Assembly (NCBI GenBank): GCA_963806335.1
Contig: CAWDXO010000012.1
Span: 372,001 to 436,000 of the forward strand
From: Palsa-504 sp963806335
GTDB lineage: Bacteria; Actinomycetota; Actinomycetes; Streptosporangiales; Streptosporangiaceae
Direction: 5' to 3'
DNA: 64,000 nt
Numbering within the stretch: position 1 is the stretch's first letter; every line of letters begins with the position of its first letter. Positions 50,499 to 60,110 of the stretch are shown one piece after another. The notes under the pieces were generated by a model, which ran no database searches, was not told the DNA's origin, and saw nothing but the letters and a program-made list of their open reading frames with translations. The translations under genes were made by a program, and so were the position numbers.

Positions 50499-51857
50499 TC
50501 AGGGCGAGGGAATGCCACTGGCCGGCGCCTGCTGCTCGGTTCCCGTGTAGGTGGTAATGGCGCCTGACGCGGACGTGTCCGTGACCAGGACTGGTCCCTG
50601 CTGCACCCCTACACCATTCTTGATGATGCCAATGTAAGCGCCGGTGGCGCCCGCATGGTCGGTTGCGGAAAAGGCGAACGGGGCGACCACCGGTCCCTGA
50701 GGCAATCCGCCCTGGATCGCGGACACCAGGTCCGCCCGGGTCGGGTTCCGGCCCGCCTTGAGCATCGCCTGCACGAACGTGTAGGCGACAGACATACCGT
50801 AGAAGAAGTTGCCGTCGAGCGGCGCCTTAGGCTCGTACTGGTCGTGCACCTTCTTGAACAGCACGTACCAGCTATCGCTGGTGTTAAGCGCCGGGAGGTA
50901 GTTATCGGTGATGATCCCGTTGGTGAGCTGGTTGCCGTTGACGCTCGCGCCGCCCTGCTTCGCGAACGCCTCGAGCAGCCCGGACAACGTGATCGGGTCG
51001 GCGCCGACGTTGCTGACCACCAGCGTCGGGTTATAGCCCAGCTTCAGGCTGTTCAGCTTGAGCAGCGCGGTGAAGGCCGGGATCGAGAACGAGACGACGA
51101 CCTGGGCGCCCGAGGCGCGCAGCGCGGCGACCTGCGGCCCGATGTTGACGTTGGTGTCGACGTAGCTCTGCTTGGTGGCGATCATCGAGGCCGGGATCTC
51201 GTCGTCCAGGCCCTTGACCCCGTCCTGGCCGAACTCGTCGTTCTGGTAGAAGAAGGCCACCTTCTTGCCCGCGAAGTGCTGCTTCACGTACTGCCCGAGG
51301 ATCTTGCCCTCGCGCACGTAGTCGATCTGCCAGCCGAATGTCTGCGGCTGCGTCGTGGGCATGTTCCAGCACTCGCAGCCGGACGCGACGAACGGATCGG
51401 GGACCTTCTCGGCATTGAGGAAGTTCACCACGGCCAGGTGCGTAGGCGTGCCCAGGCCGTCGAAGATCGCGTACACGTTGTCTTGCAGAACCAGCTGGCG
51501 GACGACCGACGCCGTCTTGGTCGGGTCGTAGCCGTCGTCGAGGTACTTGTAGATGATCTTGCGGCCGTATACGCCGCCGTGCGCGTTGACGTAGTTGAAG
51601 TAGGCCGTCGACGCGGGGGCGATCTCGCTGTAGCCAGGGGCGGCGGGCCCGGTGAGCGGCTGGTGGCTGCCGATGGTGATCGTGGTCGCGGTGATACCGG
51701 GCGCGGACGCGGTCAGGGCCGCGCTTGAGCTGCCCGAACCAGTGCTAGAACCCGAGCCCGGGCTCGAACTCGAACTCGACGAGCAGGCGGCTACCGCCAG
51801 CGCGGTCACGGTCATGATGGCCGCGGCTTGCCAGCGGAGCCGATGGGGTCTGGTCAT
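50499..51857 (-). CDS. ABC importer substrate-binding lipoprotein (LivK/HAAT family)
   Basis: The 452-residue protein has a lipoprotein signal (AAIMTVTALAVAACSSSSSS, lipobox AVAAC), a Ser/Gly-rich linker, and a type I periplasmic-binding domain (ITIGSHQPLTGPAAPGYSEI, VAFFYQNDEFGQDGVKGLDD, VVVSFSIPAFTALLKLNSLK). It captures the ligand of the Liv-type importer. Branched-chain amino acids, amides, urea and aromatic acids are all known ligands; the pocket cannot be read. Last gene of the five-gene operon; its start overlaps livM by four bases. Confidence 0.9.
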   Translation of the reverse strand: MTRPHRLRWQAAAIMTVTALAVAACSSSSSSSPGSGSSTGSGSSSAALTASAPGITATTITIGSHQPLTGPAAPGYSEIAPASTAYFNYVNAHGGVYGRKIIYKYLDDGYDPTKTASVVRQLVLQDNVYAIFDGLGTPTHLAVVNFLNAEKVPDPFVASGCECWNMPTTQPQTFGWQIDYVREGKILGQYVKQHFAGKKVAFFYQNDEFGQDGVKGLDDEIPASMIATKQSYVDTNVNIGPQVAALRASGAQVVVSFSIPAFTALLKLNSLKLGYNPTLVVSNVGADPITLSGLLEAFAKQGGASVNGNQLTNGIITDNYLPALNTSDSWYVLFKKVHDQYEPKAPLDGNFFYGMSVAYTFVQAMLKAGRNPTRADLVSAIQGGLPQGPVVAPFAFSATDHAGATGAYIGIIKNGVGVQQGPVLVTDTSASGAITTYTGTEQQAPASGIPSP

Positions 51858-52930
51858 GAAGTGCCTTTCTTCTCATGTTGGCTGGCCCTCGCGTCGTCGG
51901 CCGAAGGCAGGACATCGGGCGAGGGCGCGTTGCGCCAGGTACGGGCAGGACCTGTGAAGAGGGTGAGAAGCCGTCGCAGCCCGCCTTGGATCCCCTGCGG
52001 GAAGACGAGTATGACGAGGATGAGGACCGCGCCATAGGCGGCCACCGGGATGTTGGATCCGACCGAACTGGACAGTCCGTGGCTGGTGGCCACGTCTGTG
52101 ACGTAGGTGGGCACGAGGACGACCACGAGGCTTCCCCACAGCGCGCCGGGCAGGCTGCCCAGGCCGCCGATCACGGCCGCGGTCAGCAGCGAGATGGAGA
52201 GGGTGATCGTGAAGGCGCCGGGCGCGACCAGCCCGGTGACGATGGCCAGCAGCGCGCCCGCGATGCCGGCGCAGGTGGCGCTCACCACGAAGGCCAGGAT
52301 GCGCGCGGCGGCGACGTTGACGCCATCGAGCGCGGCCGCCACCTCGTCGTCCCGCGCGGCCCGCCAGTTGCGGCCGATCCGGCTGTAGCACAGGTTCGCC
52401 AGCAGTACCAGCGTGACGATCGCCACCACGGCGCTGACCCACGCCTGCCATCTGGTCAGCGGGAAGTTCGCACCGAGGAACGCCGGCGTAGTGAAGATCA
52501 CGTTCAGGCCCTGGTCCCCGCCGAAGAGCCCGGGGTAGGCGTAGGCGAGGGAAGGCAGCGCGACGCCCAGCATGAGGGTCGCGCCCGCGAGGTACGGGCC
52601 GCGCAGCCGGGCCGCGGCCACGCCCACGATGGCCCCGGTGGCGGCGGAGACCGCGGCCGCCGCCACCAGCGCGGCGATGAACGGCCAGTTGAGGTGCAGC
52701 AGCAGCAGCGCGGTGGTGTAGCCGCCGATGGCCATGAACGCCCCGTTGCCCAGCGAGATCTGGCCGCTGAGCCCGGTTAGCACGGTGAGCCCGGCCACCG
52801 CCGTGACCTCGACCGCGATCTCGGCGATCTGGTAGTCGCGGAAGGTGTTCAGCTTGATGGACGCGATGGCGACGATAGCCGCCACGACGACGGCCACGCC
52901 GAGCCTGCGCGGCAGCGACTGCATGCTCAT
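51854..52930 (-). CDS. livM: ABC importer permease LivM
   Basis: A 358-residue permease with ~10 hydrophobic segments and the LivM signature (GLTVLTGLSGQISLGNGAFM, GPYLAGATLMLGVALPSLAY, GGLGSLPGALWGSLVVVLVP). It forms the channel with LivH. ATG 52930 overlaps the LivH stop (ATGA). The C-terminal ~45 residues are polar and cytoplasmic. The frame is open far upstream antisense and out of register with livH, which is not coding. Confidence 0.92.
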   Translation of the reverse strand: MSMQSLPRRLGVAVVVAAIVAIASIKLNTFRDYQIAEIAVEVTAVAGLTVLTGLSGQISLGNGAFMAIGGYTTALLLLHLNWPFIAALVAAAAVSAATGAIVGVAAARLRGPYLAGATLMLGVALPSLAYAYPGLFGGDQGLNVIFTTPAFLGANFPLTRWQAWVSAVVAIVTLVLLANLCYSRIGRNWRAARDDEVAAALDGVNVAAARILAFVVSATCAGIAGALLAIVTGLVAPGAFTITLSISLLTAAVIGGLGSLPGALWGSLVVVLVPTYVTDVATSHGLSSSVGSNIPVAAYGAVLILVILVFPQGIQGGLRRLLTLFTGPARTWRNAPSPDVLPSADDARASQHEKKGTS

Positions 52931-53805
52931 ACCTGCCGGACCCGGGAGACAGAGAACAGGCCGCCGGGTCTGATCATCAGCACCACGACGAGGATGCCGA
53001 GGGCCACCAGTGACTCCAGGTCCGAGCCCAGATAGCCGCCCACGTAGCTGAGCGCGACCCCGAGGAGGAGCCCGCCGACCACCGCTCCCACCCCGCTGTC
53101 CAGGCCGCCGATCACCGCCGCGGTGAAGCCGAACACGAAGATCGTGTCCATGCTGTTGGGATACAGGAACGTCGAAGGCGAGACGAGCAGCCCGGCGAGC
53201 GCCCCGAGCAACCCGGCCAGCGCCCAGCCGACGGTCAGCACACGCGCCACCCGGATGCCGGAAAGCCGGGCGATGGTGGCGTTGAACGCCGCCGCCCTCA
53301 TCCGCAGCCCCGCCGTGGTGTACCTGAACGTCGCGCCGAGCGCGAGCGTGGTCACGAGCACCGCCGCCGCGACGAACACGTCGAAGCGCGATACGCCGAG
53401 CGGCGTCGTACCGACCTTCAGGCCGGTGATCGAGAACGCGGCCGGGAATGACCGGTACTGGCCGCCGTAGAAGATGCCGGCCAGGCCCTCGAGCAGGATG
53501 AGCAGCCCGATCGTCACGATGACCGCATTGAGCGGCGGCTTGCTCATCGTCGGCCGGATGACGGTGAGCTGGCATACCGCGCCGAGCACGACGCCGGCCG
53601 CGAGCGCGACTACGAACCCGGCCCAGTAGGAGCCGGTCCGGTGGATGACCTCGATCGCGATGTAGGTGGTGAACATGGCCATCCCGCCCTGCGCGTAATT
53701 CAGCAGCCGGGTCCCCCGCCAGATCAGCACGAGGGACAGCGCCACCGCGGCGTAGATCATCCCGAAGACGACCCCGCTGAGCGTGAACTGGAGGAACTCG
53801 ACCAC
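52927..53805 (-). CDS. livH: ABC importer permease LivH
   Basis: A 292-residue permease with the LivH signature (MIYAAVALSLVLIWRGTRLL, NYAQGGMAMFTTYIAIEVIH, FTAAVIGGLDSGVGAVVGGL). Together with LivM it builds the membrane channel. It starts 21 bases after the LivF stop and overlaps livM by four bases. Confidence 0.92.
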   Translation of the reverse strand: MVEFLQFTLSGVVFGMIYAAVALSLVLIWRGTRLLNYAQGGMAMFTTYIAIEVIHRTGSYWAGFVVALAAGVVLGAVCQLTVIRPTMSKPPLNAVIVTIGLLILLEGLAGIFYGGQYRSFPAAFSITGLKVGTTPLGVSRFDVFVAAAVLVTTLALGATFRYTTAGLRMRAAAFNATIARLSGIRVARVLTVGWALAGLLGALAGLLVSPSTFLYPNSMDTIFVFGFTAAVIGGLDSGVGAVVGGLLLGVALSYVGGYLGSDLESLVALGILVVVLMIRPGGLFSVSRVRQV

Positions 53806-53826
53806 TGGCAGCTCTCCTATGAGTGG

Positions 53827-54576
53827 CTAGAACCCGAGGTAGTGGTGGCGAAGGGCGACATCGGCGGCGAGCGTCCGGGCGTCGGCGGACGCGACGACCC
53901 GGCCCAGGTTGAGCACCACGCCGTGGTCGGCGATCGCCAGGGCGCCGCGGGCGTTCTGCTCGACCAGGATGATGGTCAGGCCCCGCTCCCGGCTGAGCTC
54001 GACGATCAGGTCCATGACCTGTGCCATGACCCTGGGCGCTAGGCCGAGCGAGGGTTCGTCGAGCAGCAGCACGCGCGGCCGCGCCAGCAAGGCACGAGCG
54101 ATGACCAGCATCTGCCGCTCGCCGCCGGACAGCGTGGCCGCCAGCTTGCGCCGACGATCGGCCAGCGGCCGGAAGCGCTCGTAGGCCTCGTCGAGCGCGG
54201 CCGTCCGGGCGGCCCGCTGGTGGCCGTGCCAGCTCATCATGCCGATGCGGAGGTTCTCCTCGACGGTGAGCTCGGCGATCACGCCCTGTCCCTCGGGGAC
54301 ATGGGCGATCCCGGCCCTGACGATCTGCTCCGGGCCGCGCCCGGCCAGGTCGGTGCCGCCGAGCAGAACGCGGCCGCGACGGGGCTTGATCATGCCGCTG
54401 ACCGCGCGCAGGAGCGTGGTCTTGCCCGCGCCGTTCGCGCCGAGCACAGCGGTGATCGCGGCGGTGCCCGCCGAGATGGTCACGCCATTCAGCGCGATGA
54501 CGCCGCCGTATCCCGCCACGAGCTCCTCGACCGCGAGCAACGAGGATCCGGTGTGCTCGGCCGCGGCGCTACTCAT
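53827..54576 (-). CDS. livF: ABC importer ATP-binding protein LivF
   Basis: A 249-residue ATPase: Walker A GANGAGKTTLLRA, signature LSGGERQMLVIARALLA, Walker B VLLLDEPSLGLAP and a switch region IILVEQNARGAL (VEQN is the LivF hallmark). It overlaps livG by 8 bases and is 21 bases ahead of livH. Confidence 0.93.
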   Translation of the reverse strand: MSSAAAEHTGSSLLAVEELVAGYGGVIALNGVTISAGTAAITAVLGANGAGKTTLLRAVSGMIKPRRGRVLLGGTDLAGRGPEQIVRAGIAHVPEGQGVIAELTVEENLRIGMMSWHGHQRAARTAALDEAYERFRPLADRRRKLAATLSGGERQMLVIARALLARPRVLLLDEPSLGLAPRVMAQVMDLIVELSRERGLTIILVEQNARGALAIADHGVVLNLGRVVASADARTLAADVALRHHYLGF

Positions 54577-55381
54577 CGCCGCTACTTACCGGCGGCGCCT
54601 CGCTGGCCGTCGCCTGGTCACCCGGCGCGCCCAGGTAGGCCGCCGTCACGGCGGGATCGTCCTGAACCTGTTGCGGCGTTCCAGCGGCGATCACCTTCCC
54701 GAAGTCGAGCACCGTGATCGAGTCGCAAACGGACATCATCAGGTCCATGTGATGCTCGACCACCACCAGGGATCCCTCCGTGGCCAGGTCGCGGATGAGC
54801 TCGCCGAGCTCCTCGAGCTCGCTTTCATCCAGACCGCTGGCCGGCTCGTCGAGCAGGATCAGGCGGGGCTTGGCCACCAGCGCCCGGGCCAGCGCGACCC
54901 TCTTCCGCATGCCGTAGGACAGCTCGCCGGGCCGGGCATCCGCCGCGTCGGCCGCGCCGACCCGGTCGAGGGCCTGCCGCGCCAGGTCGCGCAGCCTGCG
55001 CTCGTCGCGGACGGCCCGCGGCAGCGTCAGCAGCGCGGACCAGAACCCGGCCGAGGCCCGGCTGGTCGCGCCGACCATGACGTTCTCCAGCGCGGACAGC
55101 CCGCCGTACAAGCCCACTCCCTGCAAGGTCCTCGCGACGCCGAGGGCGGCCAGCCGGTGCGGCCGGACAGCGTGCTGCTGGCCGCCGAAGATCACCTGGC
55201 CGTGGTCCGGCCGGATGAACCCGCACAAGACGTTGAGCAGCGTGGTCTTACCGGCGCCGTTCGGCCCGATGACGCCCATCACGTGGCAGGGCGGCACGGC
55301 CATCGAGACATCGTTAAGGGCGGTCAGGCCGCCGAACCGGACGGTTACGTCCCTTACCTCGAGGACTGAACCCGGATTCAT
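54569..55381 (-). CDS. livG: ABC importer ATP-binding protein LivG
   Basis: A 270-residue ATPase with Walker A GPNGAGKTTLLNV, signature ELSYGMRKRVALARALVAK (LSYG instead of LSGG, usual for LivG), Walker B LILLDEPASGLDE and VVVEHHMDLMMSV (VEHxM hallmark). ATG 55381 is chosen over an upstream ATG at 55432 because GAGGAAAACGAG precedes it and homology begins at VLEVRDVTVRFGG. First gene of the operon livG-livF-livH-livM-livK. Confidence 0.92.
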   Translation of the reverse strand: MNPGSVLEVRDVTVRFGGLTALNDVSMAVPPCHVMGVIGPNGAGKTTLLNVLCGFIRPDHGQVIFGGQQHAVRPHRLAALGVARTLQGVGLYGGLSALENVMVGATSRASAGFWSALLTLPRAVRDERRLRDLARQALDRVGAADAADARPGELSYGMRKRVALARALVAKPRLILLDEPASGLDESELEELGELIRDLATEGSLVVVEHHMDLMMSVCDSITVLDFGKVIAAGTPQQVQDDPAVTAAYLGAPGDQATASEAPPVSSGDE

Positions 55382-55541
55382 AACTCGTTTTCCTCGCCAC
55401 TCGGAGCGGCATGTTCCGGCATGAATCCTCATTCAAAACTGGTCCTGCATGGTGAGCAAGCCCGGATCAGAGTTGGCATCGTTTCGTAACGCAACCGCAA
55501 CAAGAATGCCGGGGTCTCCGGACACGCTAGGTTGGCCTGTC

Positions 55542-58061
55542 ATGGGCGGTCTGAATCACGCCGAGGCTCGCAAGCGCGCCGGGCTCATCGACGTTCACGG
55601 GTACCACGTGGACCTTGACCTCACCCGCGGTGATGACGTGTTCGGCTCGGTCACCGTCGTCCGGTTCGGCTGCCGGGTCCCGGGCGCCAGCAGCTTCATC
55701 GAGCTCCGGCCGGCCTGCCTGCGCCGGGTGACGCTCAACGGGCAGGAGGTGGATCCGGAGACGCTGACGGGTAACCGGCTGCCGGTGACCGGTTTGCTGG
55801 CCGGCAACGAGCTGCGGGTCGAGGCCGACATGCCGTACTCGCGGACCGGCGCGGGCCTGCACCGCTTCACCGACGACGCCGACGGCGAGACCTACCTCGC
55901 CGTGCACGCCGGACTGGACCATGCGCAGCGGGTATTCGCGGCCTTCGACCAGCCTGACATGAAGGCGATCAGCACCGCCACCGTCAAGGTCCCCGGCTCC
56001 TGGACCGTGACCGGGAACGGCCGGAGCCGCCCGGCCGGGGCGGGCCGGTGGACGCTGGCCGCCACCCCGCCCATCTCCCCGTACCTGTTCACGATCGTCG
56101 CCGGCCCGTACCACAGCATCCGCGCCGAGCACCGCGGCATCCCGTTCGGCCTCCACGCCAGGCGGTCACTGGCTGGCCAGCTGCACCGGGACGCCGAGGA
56201 GATCTTCGCCATCACCCGGGCCTGTTTTGACCGCTACCGGGAGATCTTCGCTGAGCCCTACCCCTTCGACTCCTATGACCAGGCGTTCGTCCCCGAGCTT
56301 GAGGCCGGGGCGGTCGAGAACCCGGGCTGCGTGACCTTCAGGGACGAGTTCCTCTTCCCGGCCGCCGTGACCCGGGCCGAGCGGCAGACCCGCGGCATGG
56401 TGATCGCGCACGAGATGGCGCACATGTGGTTCGGCGACCTGGTCACCATGCGCTGGTGGAACGACGTGTGGCTGAGTGAGTCGTTCGCGGAGTACATGGG
56501 CTTCCAGGTGCTGTCGGAGGCGACCGCGTTCACCGGGACGTGGGCTGACTGCGCCCTGGCCCGCAAGCCCCGCGGCTACGACGCGGACCAGCGGGCTTCG
56601 GCGCACCCGGTGGCCCCGGAACCGCATGAGGTGCCTGATACCGATGCGGCCCGGTCCAGCTACGACGACATCTCCTACGCCAAGGGCGCTGCCGCCCTGC
56701 GCCAGCTCGTGGCGTGGCTGGGCCGGCCGGTCTTCCTGGCCGGGATCAATGACTACTTCGCGCGCCACCGGTTCGGCAGCGCCGCCCTGGATGACCTGCT
56801 GGACTGCCTGAGCCGCGCGTCCGGAAGAGACGTGCGCGCGTGGGCCGGCACATGGCTGCGCACGGCCGGCGTGGACACCCTCACGGCGAGCCGCGCCGGT
56901 GCCGGGCCCGCCGTCATCAGGCATAGCGGCAGTCGGCCCCACCGGGTCTCGGTCGGGATCTACGACGAGGGACCGGGCGGCGGTCTCGCGCTGCGGGCCA
57001 GGGTCCCGCTCGTCGTGACCGCGGACGCGAGCGGGGTCGCGCTCGGGGCGCCGGCCGCCGGTCCCGCGCCTGCTCTCCTGCTGCCGAACGACGATGATGT
57101 CAGCTACTGCAAGATCAGGCTCGACCCGGAGTCCCTGACCGCCCTGACCAGCTCACTCGGCCGCATCGCCGATCCGCTCAGCCGAGCGGTGGCCTGGAAC
57201 ACCGTACGAGACCTGGTCCGCGATGCCGAACTCGCGCCGCAGGCCTATATCGAACTGGCGGTCACGCACCTGGCCGCCGAGACGGACACGTCGATCGCCG
57301 GGCACGTGCTCGCCTATGCGCGCGGAACGGTCGCTGACCGGTACCTGCCGCCAGCGGGCCGGGGCGCCGCCCTCGCCGGCATCTCCGGCCTGTGCCAGGA
57401 CCTGCTGGGCCGTCCGGCGAACACCGATCCGGACGGCCTGCGCCTGGTCGCGGGCCGGGTGCTGATCGACAGCGCGTCCCGCCCGGATGACATCGACGCC
57501 CTACGGTCCTGGCTCGCCGCGGGCCGGCTACCTGGCGGCCCGGACCTGGACACCAGGCTGCGCTGGCAGATCCTGCTGCGGCTGGCCGTACTCGGTGCGC
57601 TCGGCCCGGCCCAGCTCGAGGGCGAGGCCAGCGCCGACGCCACCGCGGCCGGGCACCTGAACGCGGCACGCTGCCGGGCGGCCATTCCCGACGAGGCCGC
57701 TAAACGGGCCGCCTGGGCAGCCATGTTCGACGGAGCCGCCGAGCCAGGCGCGCCGGCGTCCGGCTATCAGCTGGCGGCAACCGCCCAGGGCTTCTGGCAG
57801 GCCGATCAGGCGGAGCTGCTCACCGGATACGTCCCCCGCTACTTTCCCGCGCTGGCCGAGGTCGCCGCGCGCCGTAGCGACGACGTGGCCCGGGTGCTGT
57901 GCCAGCACGGCTTCCCGCAGCACGCCGTGGACGCCGCCACGCTGGAGGCCGGCCGGCGATGCCTGGAGCGCGGTGACCTCATCGGCTCGCTGCGGCGGCT
58001 GATGGCCGACCAAATCGACGACCTGGGCCGCGCGATCGAAGTCCGCTCGGGCGGTCACTGA
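55542..58061 (+). CDS. pepN: Aminopeptidase N (M1 zinc metallopeptidase)
   Basis: An 839-residue PepN. The zinc site is VIAHEMAHMWFGDLV with the third ligand Glu in WLSESFAEYMG (HExxH-18-E). The exopeptidase motif is EAGAVENPGCVTFRDE, where the usual GAMEN is GAVEN. It removes N-terminal residues from peptides in the cytoplasm. ATG 55542 is preferred: NHAEARKRAGLIDVHGYHVD is the family start; an upstream ATG at 55449 adds 31 unlikely residues. It is divergent from livG. Confidence 0.9.
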   Translation: MGGLNHAEARKRAGLIDVHGYHVDLDLTRGDDVFGSVTVVRFGCRVPGASSFIELRPACLRRVTLNGQEVDPETLTGNRLPVTGLLAGNELRVEADMPYSRTGAGLHRFTDDADGETYLAVHAGLDHAQRVFAAFDQPDMKAISTATVKVPGSWTVTGNGRSRPAGAGRWTLAATPPISPYLFTIVAGPYHSIRAEHRGIPFGLHARRSLAGQLHRDAEEIFAITRACFDRYREIFAEPYPFDSYDQAFVPELEAGAVENPGCVTFRDEFLFPAAVTRAERQTRGMVIAHEMAHMWFGDLVTMRWWNDVWLSESFAEYMGFQVLSEATAFTGTWADCALARKPRGYDADQRASAHPVAPEPHEVPDTDAARSSYDDISYAKGAAALRQLVAWLGRPVFLAGINDYFARHRFGSAALDDLLDCLSRASGRDVRAWAGTWLRTAGVDTLTASRAGAGPAVIRHSGSRPHRVSVGIYDEGPGGGLALRARVPLVVTADASGVALGAPAAGPAPALLLPNDDDVSYCKIRLDPESLTALTSSLGRIADPLSRAVAWNTVRDLVRDAELAPQAYIELAVTHLAAETDTSIAGHVLAYARGTVADRYLPPAGRGAALAGISGLCQDLLGRPANTDPDGLRLVAGRVLIDSASRPDDIDALRSWLAAGRLPGGPDLDTRLRWQILLRLAVLGALGPAQLEGEASADATAAGHLNAARCRAAIPDEAAKRAAWAAMFDGAAEPGAPASGYQLAATAQGFWQADQAELLTGYVPRYFPALAEVAARRSDDVARVLCQHGFPQHAVDAATLEAGRRCLERGDLIGSLRRLMADQIDDLGRAIEVRSGGH

Positions 58062-58100
58062 CCTTGCCGGCGGTCCCCCGGCTGTGGCACGGTCGGTCAC

Positions 58101-60110
58101 ATGGAGCCGCGACATCAGGTCCGCGACGGCGATCTGCTCTGGGCCCCCGCGCCCGAACGCGTGGACCGCGCCAACGTAACGGCGTTCACCCGCTGGCTGG
58201 CCCGCGAACGCGGGTACCGCTTCGGCGATTATCACGCGCTCTGGTCCTGGTCGGTGAACGACCTTGACGGCTTCTGGCAGGCGGTCTGGGACTACTGCGG
58301 CATCGAGGCCTCGGCCTCGCCGACAGCGGTTCTCGGCCGCCGGGCCATGCCGGGCGCCGAATGGTTCCCCGGCGCCCGGCTCAACTACGCGCAGCACGTA
58401 CTGCGCCAGGAGCGGCCGGGTGAGGACGCCCTCTACTACCAGTCGGAAACCACGCCCCTGACGGGCCTGCCGTGGACCGACCTCGCGAACGGCGTGCGGG
58501 TGCTCGCGACCCGGCTGCGCGGCCTGGGTGTCGGCCCTGGCGACCGGGTCGCCTCCTGCATGCCGAACATCCCGCAGACGGTGATCGCGATGCTGGCCAC
58601 GACCAGCATCGGCGCGATCTGGACCAGCTGCTCGCCCGACTTCGGCTGGCGCGGGGTCAGCGAGAGGTTCGGGCCGCTGTCGCCCAAGGTCCTGTTCTGC
58701 GTGGACGGTTACCGGTACGGCGGCCAGGACTTCGACCGCCGCGACGCACTGGCGGCGATCATCGGGAGGCTGCCCGGCCTGCAGCACGTGATCCAGGTGC
58801 CCGCCGCGGCGGTTCCGCGCCGCGAGATCATGCCGGGCGCCATCAGCTGGGCTGAGGTCATGGACCATCCGCCGGTGCCCGCCCCGGGATTCCGGTTCGA
58901 GCAGGTGCCCTTCGGGCACCCGCTGTGGATCTTGTTTTCCTCCGGGACCACCGGCCTGCCCAAGGCGATCACGCACAGTCATGGCGGCATCCTCATCGAG
59001 CAGCTGAAGCTGCAGACCTTCCACCTGGACCTGCGCGCGGGGATGCGGATGTTCTTCTACACCACCAGCGGCTGGATGATGTGGAACTTCCTGGTGAGCT
59101 CGCTGCTGCTGGGCGTCAGGCCGCTGCTCTACGACGGGCATCCCGGCTACCCGCGTCCGGACGTCCTGTGGGAGATGGCCCAGAACGCGGGCGTGACGTT
59201 GTTCGGCGCGAGTCCCGCGTACGTCGACCGCCTGTCGAAGGCGGGCCTGGTGCCGGGAGCTGCCTACGACCTGTCCGCGCTGACCGCCGTCATGCTAGCT
59301 GGCTCCCCCGTATCGGCGCAGTGCGGCGCCTGGTTCTACCGGAACGTCAAGCGTGACCTGTGGCTGTGCACTGGCAGCGGGGGAACGGACATCTGCAGCG
59401 GATTCGCCGGCGGCATGCCGACGCTGCCGGTCTACGCCGGGGAGATCCAGGCCCGGCACCTGGGCGTGTCCGCGTACGCGTTCGACCAGCGGGGCGAGCC
59501 CGTCACTGGCGAGGTCGGCGAGATGGTGATCACCCAGCCGATGCCCTCGATGCCGGTCCGGCTGTGGAACGACGACGACGGTGAGCTGTACCGGCGGACG
59601 TACTTCGCCGACTTCCCCGGCGTGTGGCGGCAGGGCGACTTCTTCATGGTCAACGAGCGCGGCGGCTGCTTCGTCCTCGGCCGCAGCGACGCCACGCTGA
59701 ACCGGCACGGCGTCCGCATCGGCACCGCGGAAATCTACGCCGCGCTCGAATCCGTCGAGGAGGTCGCGGACGCGCTCATCGTCCACCTCGACTTGCCGGG
59801 TGGCGGGTCGTTCATGCCGCTGTTCGTCACGCTGACCGAGGGGGCCGTCCTCGACGACGCGCTCACCGGGAAGATCACCCGACGGCTCCGCGGTCAGTAC
59901 ACGGCGCGGCACCTCCCGGACCGGATCATCCTTGTCGACGCGATCCCGGCCACCCTGACGGGCAAGAAGATGGAGGTGCCGGTGCGCAAGATCCTGCTGG
60001 GCGTGCCGCCCGACGAAGCCGCCAACCGCAACGCGATGGCGAACCCGCAGGCCCTGGACGCCTTCGCCGAGTACGCGAAGACCCAGCAGGACTACCGGCT
60101 CGGGGACTAG
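58101..60110 (+). CDS. Acetoacetyl-CoA synthetase
   Basis: A 669-residue adenylate-forming enzyme converting acetoacetate + ATP + CoA to acetoacetyl-CoA + AMP + PPi. The N-terminus (DYHALWSWSVNDLDGFWQAV) and the sequence SSGTTGLPKAITHSHGGIL followed by TTSGWMMWNFLVSSLL are typical of AACS; the adenylation lysine is in TLTGKKMEVP. Length fits the family (~650-670). It starts 39 bases after pepN. Acetoacetate may come from leucine or ketone breakdown. The 3' end overlaps the convergent unknown gene by four bases. Confidence 0.92.
   Translation: MEPRHQVRDGDLLWAPAPERVDRANVTAFTRWLARERGYRFGDYHALWSWSVNDLDGFWQAVWDYCGIEASASPTAVLGRRAMPGAEWFPGARLNYAQHVLRQERPGEDALYYQSETTPLTGLPWTDLANGVRVLATRLRGLGVGPGDRVASCMPNIPQTVIAMLATTSIGAIWTSCSPDFGWRGVSERFGPLSPKVLFCVDGYRYGGQDFDRRDALAAIIGRLPGLQHVIQVPAAAVPRREIMPGAISWAEVMDHPPVPAPGFRFEQVPFGHPLWILFSSGTTGLPKAITHSHGGILIEQLKLQTFHLDLRAGMRMFFYTTSGWMMWNFLVSSLLLGVRPLLYDGHPGYPRPDVLWEMAQNAGVTLFGASPAYVDRLSKAGLVPGAAYDLSALTAVMLAGSPVSAQCGAWFYRNVKRDLWLCTGSGGTDICSGFAGGMPTLPVYAGEIQARHLGVSAYAFDQRGEPVTGEVGEMVITQPMPSMPVRLWNDDDGELYRRTYFADFPGVWRQGDFFMVNERGGCFVLGRSDATLNRHGVRIGTAEIYAALESVEEVADALIVHLDLPGGGSFMPLFVTLTEGAVLDDALTGKITRRLRGQYTARHLPDRIILVDAIPATLTGKKMEVPVRKILLGVPPDEAANRNAMANPQALDAFAEYAKTQQDYRLGD

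Noticed and set aside
51854..53575. A 573-codon reading of livM starting far inside livH
   Set aside because: The N-terminal 215 codons are out of frame with livH and have no homology; the LivM start at 52930 with an ATGA overlap is clear.
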